Assembly (NCBI GenBank): GCA_047619685.1
Contig: JBLHLC010000002.1
Coordinates: 140,419 to 204,418, forward strand
Origin: JABDJZ01 sp047619685
GTDB lineage: Bacteria > Bacteroidota > Rhodothermia > Rhodothermales > UBA10348
Direction: 5' to 3'
DNA: 64,000 nucleotides
Position numbers and translations under genes: made by a program. Numbering within the stretch: the stretch's first letter is position 1; each line of letters starts with the position of its first letter. Of the stretch, positions 1-9,182 are shown piece after piece. Under the pieces are notes generated by a model. That model searched no databases. It saw nothing but the letters and a program-made list of their open reading frames with translations, and was not told where the DNA came from.

Positions 1-2763
1 CCGCTCGCCCTCTACCATTCCGATTACCGCGCCACCCCCGGGGACCCGCTCGAAATGGCCTGGTCGTATTTACGTGCGCGTGGCGCCAAGCTCGGGCTTT
101 CGAATCCTGAGACCGAACTGGTGCACTACGCCACCCGAAAGACGCGGTCAGGGTACCGCGTCCGGTTCGAGCAGCGGGTCAATGGCGTGCCTGTCTACAA
201 GTCTGGAATCGCTGTCAGCCTTGGCGAGGATGGACAGATCCACTTCGTGGTGAACGACTTCAAGCCGGGAGTTCATGTCGCGGTCATCGCGTCCAAGGTG
301 GGGCCGGAATCGGCCAAGGATAAGGCACGAGGCCACATTGCTTCCGAGGGACTGCCTAGCGCGGAGCAAGTGGATCTGGTCGTATATGCAAACGCAGGCC
401 AGAGTCGGTTGGCGCACCGCGTCCAAGCGGTCACGAAGGTCGGAGCATGGGATATCCTTGTTGATGCGGCAACGGGTGAGGTTTTTCGTGCAGAGCCAAC
501 GGCGCACGTCGGTCCCCGCACGCAGGCGATGAATGCCCCGTCGGCAGGCCCATTCCTCGACGCCCGCGCAGCACCATTCAGGGCTCCTCAACGGTCCGCC
601 GGGGCAGGCCTCCGGGGCTCCCGGGTCGATGGATCTGCGTTTGTGTTCGATCCCGATCCCATGTCCGTCCTCTCCGCGACCTACGGAGACGATGCGCAGC
701 ATCGAGACAACGACGATGCGGATAACCCGGCGCTGACGGCCGCCCGGACCCAGGTGACGCTGAGGGACATCGGCTCCCTGGGCGGAATCTTTGACCTGGA
801 TGGTCCGATGGCAGTCATCACCGATTTCGACCCACCATTCCTTGGCACTTTTGGACAGGCGTCCCCTGACTGGGACAACACGCGTAGTCAGCCGGCATTC
901 GAGGCGACCAACGTCTACTACCACATCGATCAGTCGATGCGGTATCTCAACGAGACGTTAGGTTTTTCCGTCACGCCTTTGCAATACACAGGCGGCGTAC
1001 AGGCTGATCCACACGGCTTGGAAGGCGCCGTAAATGCGCAGTATCTGTTTACGGGTCAACTGCGGTTTGGAGAGGGGGGAGCGGACCTGGCGGAAGACTC
1101 GGACGTGGTTCTTCATGAGCTCGGTCACGCCATACACGACTGGATTACGGACAATGGTCTGTCGCAGCAAAACGGCCTTAGCGAAGGCGTAGGTGACTAC
1201 TGGGCTGCGTCCTATACCCGAAGCAAGAACCTTTGGCCCGTGGGGACTTCTCAGCGGGACCAGATGGGGCGCTGGGGAGGCCGGCCCTTCTTTGCTGGTC
1301 GAAGAACCGACTATCCCGGCCGTTTTCCAGCCGACCTGACCGGCCAGGTCCATGCCGACGGTCGAATCTGGGCAAGCGCAATGATGTCCGTCTGGGATGA
1401 AGTCGGCGGGACAGACACCGACGTTCTATTCTGGGAGGGGATGTCCATGACTGGATCAGGAAGCAATACTGAGGACGCTGCCCGCGCGGTTCTCAAGGCC
1501 GACTCGCTTCTATTTGGCGCAGCTCACGCCGACGTCATGCTGGAAGCGTTCACCGAGAGGGGCTTCTTATTCCGCGCTGCTGCCGCGGGTGTCGGCCGCT
1601 CGGGCCCCGGGCCACGTCCGGTCACGTTCTTTGACCTCTCCGTATTTGGCGAAGGCTCTGCTAATTCCTGGGCTTGGGACTTCGAGAGCGACGGCCAAGT
1701 GGATGCCGGTGGCGGAATCGCGAATCACACGTTCCCGGACCCCGGTCTCTATTCGGTGACGCTCACCGCGTCCGATGGAAATCGAACGCAAACAACCACC
1801 CTGACCGACTACGTCTCCGTGAACTCGGGTGTCTACGTGTGGGAAGGATTCGGAATTCCGGAGGGCAGGTCTGGGAGGTACATCTACGACGCGCTTCAGG
1901 AGGCCGGTGTAGAGTCCTACTACTCCCGAACGGCGGCCATCCACCCCTCGCTAGAAGGGTTTGGCGCGGTATTCCTTTCGTTTGGGCCCTCCGATCCGCT
2001 CAGTGCGCCAACGCCCCTTGGAGAGGTCCTTGCGGGTGTTATCCGGACCTACATCGAAGGAGGAGGCAACGTCTACATCGAAGGTGGTGACGTCCTGGGT
2101 TTCCACCAGGTCGCCAATACGAGACTGCTTGAGAAGTTTGGCATAGGGCAAGCACGGGACGGGCTGTCGGGCACCCAACCTGTGACTGATCTTCGTGGCC
2201 AGGCCGGGTCCCTCGCTCAGGGCGAGGTGTTCATTTCGTCGAAGCAAACCGCGACGAGGTCTGTCGACTTGTTCGCCCCCTCCGGATCAGGCCGCGCGCT
2301 TTTTGAGGAGGTGGGCTATGGCGTTGTCGCTATCCAGAACCAGGACGCGGGTGGCGGCCGAACCGTGGCCATGTCCTACACACTCGCAGACCTGGAGCCC
2401 AACGGTACCAGCACGCGCGACCAGCTTCTTGTCAAGGTGATGGACTTCTTCGGAATGCCAATTGTCCTCGCCGGCGAGGACAGCCCCGAACTTCCGGCCA
2501 GCCTTTGGCTGGACGCGGTCTATCCGAACCCATTGTCCGGTCAGGGTGCAGTGCGTTTCGCGCTTCCGAACACCGGGCGGGTAGACGTCGAGGTCTACGA
2601 TATGCTTGGTCGGCGAGTTGCCGTACTGCTCGACGGAGAGATGAGGCAGGCGGGGGCCCACGAGGTGATCCTGAACGCCAGCAATCTTCCTTCAGGCAGC
2701 TACATCGTCAGCCTTGGTCTGGAGGGTCGATTCCAGAGGCGGTCCGTCGTGGTGGTCAGGTAG
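1..2763 (+). CDS. M36 (fungalysin)-type secreted metallopeptidase with PKD and T9SS sorting domains, 5' partial
   Basis: The frame is open to the first base, so the start and signal peptide lie upstream; 920 residues are visible. The first ~100 residues look like an FTP-type propeptide. A zinc-protease core follows, with HELGH at visible residues 372-376 (bases 1114-1128) and a downstream GLSEGVGDY segment whose Glu is the probable third zinc ligand, as in M36 enzymes. After the core come a PKD-like domain (WDFESDG, YSVTLTASDG, bases ~1600-1820), a Rossmann-like segment resembling GATase/ThuA-type folds (~1830-2450), and a C-terminal type A sorting domain from YPNPLSG to the end. It is therefore probably exported by Sec and then T9SS as a surface or secreted protease. 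It ends tail to tail with the next gene with no gap. Family assignment rests on motifs and order only; another gluzincin with an FTP domain is the main alternative. Confidence 0.85.
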   Translation, partial: PLALYHSDYRATPGDPLEMAWSYLRARGAKLGLSNPETELVHYATRKTRSGYRVRFEQRVNGVPVYKSGIAVSLGEDGQIHFVVNDFKPGVHVAVIASKVGPESAKDKARGHIASEGLPSAEQVDLVVYANAGQSRLAHRVQAVTKVGAWDILVDAATGEVFRAEPTAHVGPRTQAMNAPSAGPFLDARAAPFRAPQRSAGAGLRGSRVDGSAFVFDPDPMSVLSATYGDDAQHRDNDDADNPALTAARTQVTLRDIGSLGGIFDLDGPMAVITDFDPPFLGTFGQASPDWDNTRSQPAFEATNVYYHIDQSMRYLNETLGFSVTPLQYTGGVQADPHGLEGAVNAQYLFTGQLRFGEGGADLAEDSDVVLHELGHAIHDWITDNGLSQQNGLSEGVGDYWAASYTRSKNLWPVGTSQRDQMGRWGGRPFFAGRRTDYPGRFPADLTGQVHADGRIWASAMMSVWDEVGGTDTDVLFWEGMSMTGSGSNTEDAARAVLKADSLLFGAAHADVMLEAFTERGFLFRAAAAGVGRSGPGPRPVTFFDLSVFGEGSANSWAWDFESDGQVDAGGGIANHTFPDPGLYSVTLTASDGNRTQTTTLTDYVSVNSGVYVWEGFGIPEGRSGRYIYDALQEAGVESYYSRTAAIHPSLEGFGAVFLSFGPSDPLSAPTPLGEVLAGVIRTYIEGGGNVYIEGGDVLGFHQVANTRLLEKFGIGQARDGLSGTQPVTDLRGQAGSLAQGEVFISSKQTATRSVDLFAPSGSGRALFEEVGYGVVAIQNQDAGGGRTVAMSYTLADLEPNGTSTRDQLLVKVMDFFGMPIVLAGEDSPELPASLWLDAVYPNPLSGQGAVRFALPNTGRVDVEVYDMLGRRVAVLLDGEMRQAGAHEVILNASNLPSGSYIVSLGLEGRFQRRSVVVVR

Positions 2764-3840
2764 CTACCAACGGCGTCCACCGAAGAGGAATCCCAAGGGA
2801 GGGACGACCGACGTGTATGCCGCATAACCAAGCTCAAGAAGCCAGGTGCTTCCGACGAGGTCCTCGCCGTGCAGTTGCCGGAGCGGCTTCCGAAGAGCCA
2901 GACTTAACGCCACAAGACGGACTAGCAAGAATCCCGCTCCCCACCAGGATGCGACCAGCGGAGCCAGCCAGAGCAGTGTTGCGGAGCCGTGAATCAAGGC
3001 CAGGTGCAGTTGCACGGATAGGGGGAAGTCACGGCCAGCCGACGTGTGCCGTCGTTTTTGCCTGAACCATTCAGATACATTCTCGGGCGCCGGGCTGGGC
3101 ACGAACGCTCGTTCGTCAAACACGTAGCGGAATCCCGCACACCCCGCCTGATGAACGGCCTGGACGAACAGATCATCGTCGCCGCTGACCGATCGGCCGC
3201 GGTGCCCCCCGGCTGCAGCGAAAGTGGCCTTTGAGTAACAGAGGTTGCGTGCCACCGCCATGAACGGTCGGTTCAGTCCGATGGTCGCTGCCGTGAGAAA
3301 CGCCGAGTGCAGGGCATCATAGCGCATGAGCTTCCCGAGCGCGCCGGGCATGGGAACCAGGGGTCCGAATCCGACGAGGACCACGTCGATATCCGGGGAT
3401 TGAAGTGAAGCCAGCGTCGCCAGCCACTCGGGACCCGGTACGCAGTCCGCGTCGGTGAATGCCAGAAGCTCGTGTTTCGCATTCTGAATACCGTGGGTGA
3501 CCGCCTGCTTCTTGCCGGACCCGGGGTTCCGGAAGATCTGCACACCCGTGCGTCCGTTCGCCCATATCGTCATGCGCTGCAGTGTCTCGTCTTCGGAGCC
3601 GTCATCCACCAGAACCACTTCGAAACTCGGATGCGTTTGCGCCGACAGCGCATCCAGCAGGTCTCCTATGCCGCCGGCCTCATTTCGCGCGGCGACAACA
3701 ACCGATACCGGGGGCAAAGACTCTGATCTGCTGGCTAGCGTGAACTGCCGATGTGCCCGGCGGTAACCCACGCGGAGGAGTGCCAGGTACACAACCTGGA
3801 CCACTGCGAGCACTACAGCGACGGTCTGAATGGGTGTCAT
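2764..3840 (-). CDS. Family 2 glycosyltransferase, membrane-anchored
   Basis: This 358-residue protein has an N-terminal membrane segment (~5-22) followed by a GT-A fold: VSVVVAARNEAGG, VVLVDDGSEDET, the DxD-like FTDADCVP and the acceptor-side SGDDDLF. The QxxRW position reads QKRRH, a conservative departure from the processive-GT motif. The last ~90 residues are hydrophobic and probably form two to three more membrane helices. It should transfer a sugar from a nucleotide-sugar to an envelope acceptor at the inner membrane; donor and product cannot be read from sequence. Its ATG overlaps the TGA of the deacetylase gene by 4 bp, so it is the last gene of the operon. It is a paralogue in architecture of the GT at 4481-5635. 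Confidence 0.85.
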   Translation of the reverse strand: MTPIQTVAVVLAVVQVVYLALLRVGYRRAHRQFTLASRSESLPPVSVVVAARNEAGGIGDLLDALSAQTHPSFEVVLVDDGSEDETLQRMTIWANGRTGVQIFRNPGSGKKQAVTHGIQNAKHELLAFTDADCVPGPEWLATLASLQSPDIDVVLVGFGPLVPMPGALGKLMRYDALHSAFLTAATIGLNRPFMAVARNLCYSKATFAAAGGHRGRSVSGDDDLFVQAVHQAGCAGFRYVFDERAFVPSPAPENVSEWFRQKRRHTSAGRDFPLSVQLHLALIHGSATLLWLAPLVASWWGAGFLLVRLVALSLALRKPLRQLHGEDLVGSTWLLELGYAAYTSVVPPLGFLFGGRRW

Positions 3841-4484
3841 CCTTTGTCGGGAAGCGGTTCGAGTGCCCGTCCCTCTTGGATTAGCGTCGCCACAATTTCG
3901 GTAATGTTGGCGATGGCATCCGGGGCCGAATCGTGCCCGACCAAAATCGAGCCGCCCGGAATGCGCCGGACAGACTCAGCGACCAGCCTGGGGGTCGCGT
4001 GCCGGTGATAATCGGCCGTCATGTGACTCCAAAGGGTCATGGATCGGCGGGTCTCGCGGGTCCAGTGCCATGTAGCCGGCCGGAGGTGCCCAAACGGTGG
4101 GCGGACGTGCGTCACATGGATTCCGAGTGTCTGCTCGAGTTGATCGGTCCCGGTCCGGAGATTCTCCACAGCCTCCGCCGCACTCTGGCGCCAGGGGTCC
4201 TGGTGAATCGTGCCATGACTCCCGATGCCGTGACCTGCTCGAAGTATGCGTCGCGCAACTTGAGGGTTCGCGAGGACTCGCTCTCCAAGCAGGAAAAACG
4301 TGGCGTGTGCCGACCGATCCGCAAGGAGGTCGAGCAAAAGCCCGGTTGTATCGCGTACGGGCCCATCGTCCAGCGTGAGGTACACGGCATCCGAATGAAT
4401 GCTCGACAGGATGCCGGGCAAGCGGCCACACATTCGCGGAAGGGCTGAGGCCACCGCCCGGTGACTTAAAAACTGCCAGCTCAT
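3837..4484 (-). CDS. Polysaccharide deacetylase (NodB-type) domain protein
   Basis: This carbohydrate esterase 4-like protein of about 215 residues shows TLDDGP (motif 1; Asp-Asp metal/catalytic), HGTIH (motif 2, metal-binding histidines with Gly where Ser/Thr is usual), RPPFGH (motif 3) and a C-terminal LVGHDS histidine motif. It should remove N- or O-acetyl groups from a surface glycan. No signal peptide is evident. I chose the ATG at 4484 because it makes a 4-bp ATGA overlap with the upstream glycosyltransferase stop, as at the next junction. An ATG at 4508 would instead give a 28-bp overlap. Lying between two GT2 genes, it probably trims the glycan that they build. Confidence 0.82.
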   Translation of the reverse strand: MSWQFLSHRAVASALPRMCGRLPGILSSIHSDAVYLTLDDGPVRDTTGLLLDLLADRSAHATFFLLGERVLANPQVARRILRAGHGIGSHGTIHQDPWRQSAAEAVENLRTGTDQLEQTLGIHVTHVRPPFGHLRPATWHWTRETRRSMTLWSHMTADYHRHATPRLVAESVRRIPGGSILVGHDSAPDAIANITEIVATLIQEGRALEPLPDKG

Positions 4485-5635
4485 CGGTCGAAACGCCTGC
4501 CTTTCCACTCAAAGCGGCCCCAAACGCCCGCAACCGAGGCCGCCACGATATACGCGATTTCCAGGGGCTGGGAAGGCAGCAGGTAACGCATGAGCGCTGA
4601 ACGGCCAAAATGTCGGGTGACCATCGCCAGCAAGACGGCTTCGCCCAAGACCTTGAGCACAAATCCCCCCGCGACATAGGGGGCAACAGAAGGGTTCGCA
4701 ATGGACCAGGGAACGCCAGCTACGAGGAACGCAAAGGCACCGAAAATGACGAGGTTGATCCCGATGAGGCGCCGCGCGGGATAGTGAGCGCCTTTTGAGG
4801 CCCATCTCCGCCGCTGTTCGAGAAAAGAGGCCAGGGTTGGCATCGCATCGGTCAATACCAGTGCCTCCGGGTCGGCACAATAGCGGACGCGACCGGCCGT
4901 CTCCGCTTGAATCCGCTGCATGAGCAGTTCGTCGTCGCCGGAGGTAAGATGGCTCGAGTGCCCGTGGCCGCCGGCGACGACGAACGCGGACTTGCGAAAG
5001 GCCATGTTTGCTCCGCTGCACAGAATCGGGCGACCCAGGCCGATCGATCCGGCCGCGATACCGGCGAATCCCAGGAATTCCAGTGCCTGGAATCTCTCGA
5101 AGAACGTCGTTCCACTTGGATAGGCCACCGGACCGGCCACGAAGTCCGTATCGGCTTGAAAATACGTGGCCATGCCCTCAATCCAGCGCTCTCCCGGACT
5201 TCCGTCGGCGTCCGTTTGCAGGATCCACTCTCCGCTGGCCAGGGCGACGCCGGCTTCGATCGCGCGCTTCTTGGTGGCCCGAGTGCCGGGCTCGGGTTCG
5301 GCCAGTTGAATCAAATGCAGAGAACCCCCGCCGAACTGAGGTGCTGCACGAACAAGGTCGCCTGTGCCGTCGGTCGAGGCATCGTCTACTACGATGACCT
5401 CATAATCCGGATAGCGGCTTGCGAAGACCCTGCGGAGGACGGCCTCGATCCCCGGTGCCTCGTTTCTGGCCGGGATGATGACCGAGATGGCGGGCCCGGG
5501 GTCGCCCGACTTCGGGACTCGGAACGCCTCACTCACAGTCCGGCGGAAGCCGACGGAAAGCGCCAGCAGGAATCCCGCGTAGGCCGCCGTAGCGGTAAAT
5601 CCGATGATGGCGAGAATCGAAACGTGGCCCGGCAT
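4481..5635 (-). CDS. Family 2 glycosyltransferase, membrane-anchored
   Basis: This 384-residue protein has one N-terminal membrane helix, then a GT-A domain: ISVIIPARNEAPG, VIVVDDASTDGT, the metal-binding LQTDADGS, the acceptor-side SGDDELL and a canonical QRRRW motif. Three to four hydrophobic helices fill the last ~110 residues. This is the layout of inner-membrane GT2 enzymes that make or extend envelope polysaccharide or glycolipid. Its stop overlaps the deacetylase start by 4 bp, and its start lies 32 bp below the regulator-like gene, so all four genes (6672 to 2764) are likely one transcript. The exact sugar and acceptor are unknown. Confidence 0.87.
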   Translation of the reverse strand: MPGHVSILAIIGFTATAAYAGFLLALSVGFRRTVSEAFRVPKSGDPGPAISVIIPARNEAPGIEAVLRRVFASRYPDYEVIVVDDASTDGTGDLVRAAPQFGGGSLHLIQLAEPEPGTRATKKRAIEAGVALASGEWILQTDADGSPGERWIEGMATYFQADTDFVAGPVAYPSGTTFFERFQALEFLGFAGIAAGSIGLGRPILCSGANMAFRKSAFVVAGGHGHSSHLTSGDDELLMQRIQAETAGRVRYCADPEALVLTDAMPTLASFLEQRRRWASKGAHYPARRLIGINLVIFGAFAFLVAGVPWSIANPSVAPYVAGGFVLKVLGEAVLLAMVTRHFGRSALMRYLLPSQPLEIAYIVAASVAGVWGRFEWKGRRFDR

Positions 5636-5667
5636 GGTCCGATCAAGGTACGATCAAATCCGGGCTC

Positions 5668-6672
5668 CTATGGCCAGCGGATCTCAGGGCTGTCTGCCGA
5701 AACGGCGGAAACCCGGTGAGGAATCCTGAGCCAGAATTTTGCCCCGGCGGTTCTTCCTTTGTGGATCCCGAGGGTGCCGTCGCTCTCCCTGACGACTCGG
5801 ATCAGACCGTGCAATCGTCCGACGCGATAACTGGTCAGTGGATGTTCATGCGCCTCTCGAAGCGCAATGCCAAGGGTCGACAATTCGGCTTCCGGAAGCT
5901 GGAATGTGTCGGCGATGAGGACCACGTTGATGACTTGGTTGTCCACGCGCAGCGAGAGTGCAACGTTCGATTCCAGAAGCATGATCTCTACGACGTCGGC
6001 AAGTGCTTCGACAATGGAGGCGATGCTGCCGCGCCAGTAACAGGGTTCGACGGAAAGTTGAAGCGCCTTCGACCGACCCGTCCTTCCAGCGCGCATGCGA
6101 AGTGCGTCGGTGAGGGGCACGGACAATTCCGTCACGCCATCAAAGTCGGGTCGTATGGGCCGTCTCAGGAGGGCGTTCCCCATGCGGACAAGCAATTGGC
6201 CCGTCTCTCGAAGCGTGACGGCCAGCGCTCTGGCCTGGTCGGGAGGAAGGTTGCGTCCCGCGAGTCCTATGCTTTCTCCTAGGACGTTCGAGATCGCGGT
6301 CCGAAAACCATTCGGCAGGAGGGCCGGATCGACATGAAGGGGCACCGCGTCTTGGAGCGGGCGCTCTCTCTCGATCGCGCCAGGCAAGTCCCGAAGAAAC
6401 CCGGCAAGTTCCGAAGACCCCGCGCTCGGGACGAAAAATATTGGAGACTCCGCAGTGGTGGGGTGTAGCCTCAATGCGTCCAACAGGCCATCCAGTTCTG
6501 TTGGGTGTCTCAGACGCCCAACCAGAATACATTTGGGCAGATGCCTGGCAGCCAAAGCCGCTGCCTCTGGACCGTTGTCAGGAGTCAAGGCGCTGTGGGA
6601 CAACGACCTGAGCTGTTGACGAATCTCTTCACGTATTGAGGTGTCGGCCTCCAGGAGTAACACAAGCGACAT
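5668..6672 (-). CDS. Degenerate receiver plus histidine-kinase-like protein (predicted non-catalytic)
   Basis: About 334 residues. The N-terminal ~120 residues follow a response-regulator fold (SLVLLLEADTS; ILVGRL; IFFVPSAG; RERPLQ), but the phosphoacceptor Asp position after the third strand is Gly (LVGRL) and the conserved Lys is Arg. The middle is helical, like a DHp segment (RALAVTLRETGQLLVRMGNALL). The C-terminal third resembles a GHKL ATPase fold (GRLHGLIRVV...AGAKFWLRIP) without clear N, G1 or G2 boxes. I place the start at the ATG at 6672, because a TTGAGG ribosome-binding site lies 8 bp upstream; a TTG at 6726 would add 18 residues with no such site. First gene of the glycan operon, so it may set its activity by protein-protein contact rather than phosphotransfer. 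Fold assignment is tentative. Confidence 0.65.
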   Translation of the reverse strand: MSLVLLLEADTSIREEIRQQLRSLSHSALTPDNGPEAAALAARHLPKCILVGRLRHPTELDGLLDALRLHPTTAESPIFFVPSAGSSELAGFLRDLPGAIERERPLQDAVPLHVDPALLPNGFRTAISNVLGESIGLAGRNLPPDQARALAVTLRETGQLLVRMGNALLRRPIRPDFDGVTELSVPLTDALRMRAGRTGRSKALQLSVEPCYWRGSIASIVEALADVVEIMLLESNVALSLRVDNQVINVVLIADTFQLPEAELSTLGIALREAHEHPLTSYRVGRLHGLIRVVRESDGTLGIHKGRTAGAKFWLRIPHRVSAVSADSPEIRWP

Positions 6673-7131
6673 TGGAACCTCAATCCAATGGAACTTTGAT
6701 AGAAGGGATTCCAAATCGCGCGCCAACGTCGGCTGGAGGGCACCAGAGCGGGTCTGAGGCCTCCAGGGGCCACAATTGTGCTACCTACACGGTACCCTGA
6801 GCGGTGTTTTTGGGATGAATGCGCATTCTTGATTCAGACGAATGGCCGCTGGTCTGTTCGTCCTGAATAATGGTCACTCGCCTCTGGTCGTTGTATCCAC
6901 GAGTCTCCCTTCCCCGTGGCCATCTGCCGAGAAGGGCGCCGGAGTCCTGTCGTCGAAGTGCCGGCGAGCGCCTCGGCCCACGACGCACACACGAGCCAAG
7001 ACAGGCCTTGTAGTCTCTATCCGCCTTGATGCGGCATTTGGCCGATCTATCTGAGTCCAGGAGTTTGCGATTGAGTTCACAACCATAAACGGAAGACCGA
7101 GGCATCAGGGATCACGTCCTTCGTATCGTTC
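6673..7131. other. Divergent intergenic region, no gene seen
   Basis: These 459 bp separate the minus-strand glycan operon from the plus-strand esterase gene and should carry both promoters. Short ORFs on both strands lack ribosome-binding sites and recognisable products. I see no convincing -35/-10 or Bacteroidota-type TTTG/TAnnTTTG pair, tRNA or riboswitch here. Confidence 0.5.
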
Positions 7132-9096
7132 ATGAAAACCCACAGCCAGACCGACATGACTGCTCGTCGATTCTATCTCCCCTTTGTAGGCCTATTCCTG
7201 TTAGGCGCGTGCGGCGGCGTCTCGACAGACTACGACCCCGGTTTGCCGTTGGTAGCGCTGCCCTGGGCAGACGGCATGGTGGCCCAACGAGACGTGGTAC
7301 TGCCGGTTTGGGGCTGGACCAGTCCCGGTTCCGAGGTGACGGTTAGCATGGACCGGGAGGTCCAGAAGACCAAGGCCGGCCTCGATGGCGCCTGGCGAGT
7401 CGAGTTGGCCCCTCGACCGGCCGGCGGCTCTCACGCGCTTTCAGTCTCCTCGGCAGAGGAAGGCGCAGAGATTTCTGACATTCTGTTCGGCGACGTCTGG
7501 GTGGCTTCCGGGCAGTCCAACATGGAGTGGAAGGTGCGGACCAGCGACAATGCTGCTGTCGAGATAGCCTCTGCCGACGATGGATCGATAAGGCATTTCT
7601 ACGTTCCGCACGAATGGTCGGATAAGGCCGAAGTCGCGCTGACTGGCGGGCCATGGGCGCCGGCGGACCCGCAGCATGTCGCTGATTTCACAGCGGTTGG
7701 TTACTTCTTTGCGCGAGAGCTCCGCAAGCACGTGGACGTGCCGATCGGGCTTATGCACACGTCCTGGGGTGGAAGCAGGATAGAGCCGTGGATGAGCCCG
7801 AAAGCACTCGGACTTTCGCCGGAGGATGCGGCAGCGCTTGCTCAGGCCCAGGCGCGCCAGGAGGACGAGGCCCGCGAAGAAATGCGCCAGCTGATTGGAG
7901 ACTTTCCCGAGTCAGATCCGGGCCTGGTGGATGGTGTGGCACACTGGGCTGCCCGTGACCTGGATATGTCGGATTGGAATACGATTTCCGTTCCTGCGGT
8001 CTGGGAGCAGGTGGGGTATGCTGGGCTGGACGGCGTCGTTTGGTTCAGAACCAGTGTTGTCCTCTCTGAAGCCGAGGCCGCCTCCGAGGCTCTCCTGGCT
8101 TTGGGCACCATCGACGACAACGATATCACCTGGGTCAACGGGGTTGAGGTAGGCCGCACGAATGCGTGGAACGTAGCCCGCAAGTACGCGGTGCCGGCGT
8201 GCGCTCTGCACGAGGGTCTCAACGCGATCGCCGTGCGTGTTGACGATACCGGCGGAAACGGGGGACTGTATGGATCCCCCGATGGGCTGTACCTGGAGAC
8301 TCAGGCCCAAAAACACGCGCTCTCCGGAGATTGGTCCTTGCGCGTGGGGATGGTCAGCCTCGCGACGGGTGCGGCCAAGAACCAGGTCCCTATGGTTCTC
8401 TACAACAAGATGATTCACCCACTCCTGGACTTCCCCGTGAAGGGATTTCTTTGGTACCAGGGTGAATCCAACGCCAGCGGTCAAGATGCCGTCGATTACG
8501 CGGGCCAATTCAAGTCCATGATCATGGACTGGAGGTCAGGCTGGGGTGTGGGTGATGCCCCCTTCCTCTTCGTTCAGTTGGCCAACTTCAGGGCCGCGAA
8601 AGACGAGCCATCTGAATCAGATTGGGCGGTGCTGCGAGAATCCCAGTCGGCGGCGCTCGGTCTGCCAAACGTGGGGCAGGCAGTAATCACGGATATCGGA
8701 GAAGCGACGGACATTCATCCCACCAACAAGCAGGACGTCGGGCTGAGGTTATCACTGGCCGCGAGGCACTTTGCCTACGGACAGGAGGTTGTCTACGCGG
8801 GGCCAACCTACCGGGGTCACCGCCAGGATGGCTCCAGCATTGTCATCGACTATGACCACGTTGGGGGAGGACTCGAGGCCCGGCGTGGTCCGCTGGCGGG
8901 ATTCGCAGTAGCTGGGAGCGATGGGCTCTTCCACTGGGCCGATGCGCGCATTGAGGGCGAAACGGTTGTGGTATCCAGCCCAAGTGGGATTCCCGCCGTT
9001 GCGGTGCGCTACGCCTGGGCAGACAACCCGGACCGCGCCAATCTCTACAACACGCAGGGATTGCCGGCTGCGCCCTTCAGGACGGACGTACCCTGA
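7132..9096 (+). CDS. Sialate O-acetylesterase family lipoprotein
   Basis: This 654-residue exported protein has a lipobox (LLGAC) and a SASA/DUF303-type esterase architecture. SGQSNMEWK at ~126 contains the nucleophile serine, LMHTSWGG follows, a jelly-roll-like insert (DMSDWNTISVP...WFRTSVVL) interrupts the hydrolase domain, FLWYQGESNA lies after it, and DIHPTNK at ~525 supplies the Asp/His of the triad. Family members remove O-acetyl groups from sialic acids or from xylan/pectin sugars, acting in the periplasm or on the cell surface. The second Met (7156) gives a more compact signal peptide and may be the real start. No operon partner is evident; the sialidase at 49021 and the DUF6067-type hydrolase at 14476 make a glycan-use role plausible. 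Confidence 0.88.
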   Translation: MKTHSQTDMTARRFYLPFVGLFLLGACGGVSTDYDPGLPLVALPWADGMVAQRDVVLPVWGWTSPGSEVTVSMDREVQKTKAGLDGAWRVELAPRPAGGSHALSVSSAEEGAEISDILFGDVWVASGQSNMEWKVRTSDNAAVEIASADDGSIRHFYVPHEWSDKAEVALTGGPWAPADPQHVADFTAVGYFFARELRKHVDVPIGLMHTSWGGSRIEPWMSPKALGLSPEDAAALAQAQARQEDEAREEMRQLIGDFPESDPGLVDGVAHWAARDLDMSDWNTISVPAVWEQVGYAGLDGVVWFRTSVVLSEAEAASEALLALGTIDDNDITWVNGVEVGRTNAWNVARKYAVPACALHEGLNAIAVRVDDTGGNGGLYGSPDGLYLETQAQKHALSGDWSLRVGMVSLATGAAKNQVPMVLYNKMIHPLLDFPVKGFLWYQGESNASGQDAVDYAGQFKSMIMDWRSGWGVGDAPFLFVQLANFRAAKDEPSESDWAVLRESQSAALGLPNVGQAVITDIGEATDIHPTNKQDVGLRLSLAARHFAYGQEVVYAGPTYRGHRQDGSSIVIDYDHVGGGLEARRGPLAGFAVAGSDGLFHWADARIEGETVVVSSPSGIPAVAVRYAWADNPDRANLYNTQGLPAAPFRTDVP

Positions 9097-9182
9097 TATC
9101 CCCTACACGGGGACTCGCCATTCCCGGCGCCACTTCGGACAATAGAGGCCATACCAAGGGTTATTCCCCAACGAGGAGCGTC

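Noticed and set aside
6785..7105. 106-codon minus-strand frame in the divergent gap
   Set aside because: Arg/Ser-rich, no ribosome-binding site, no signal or domain.
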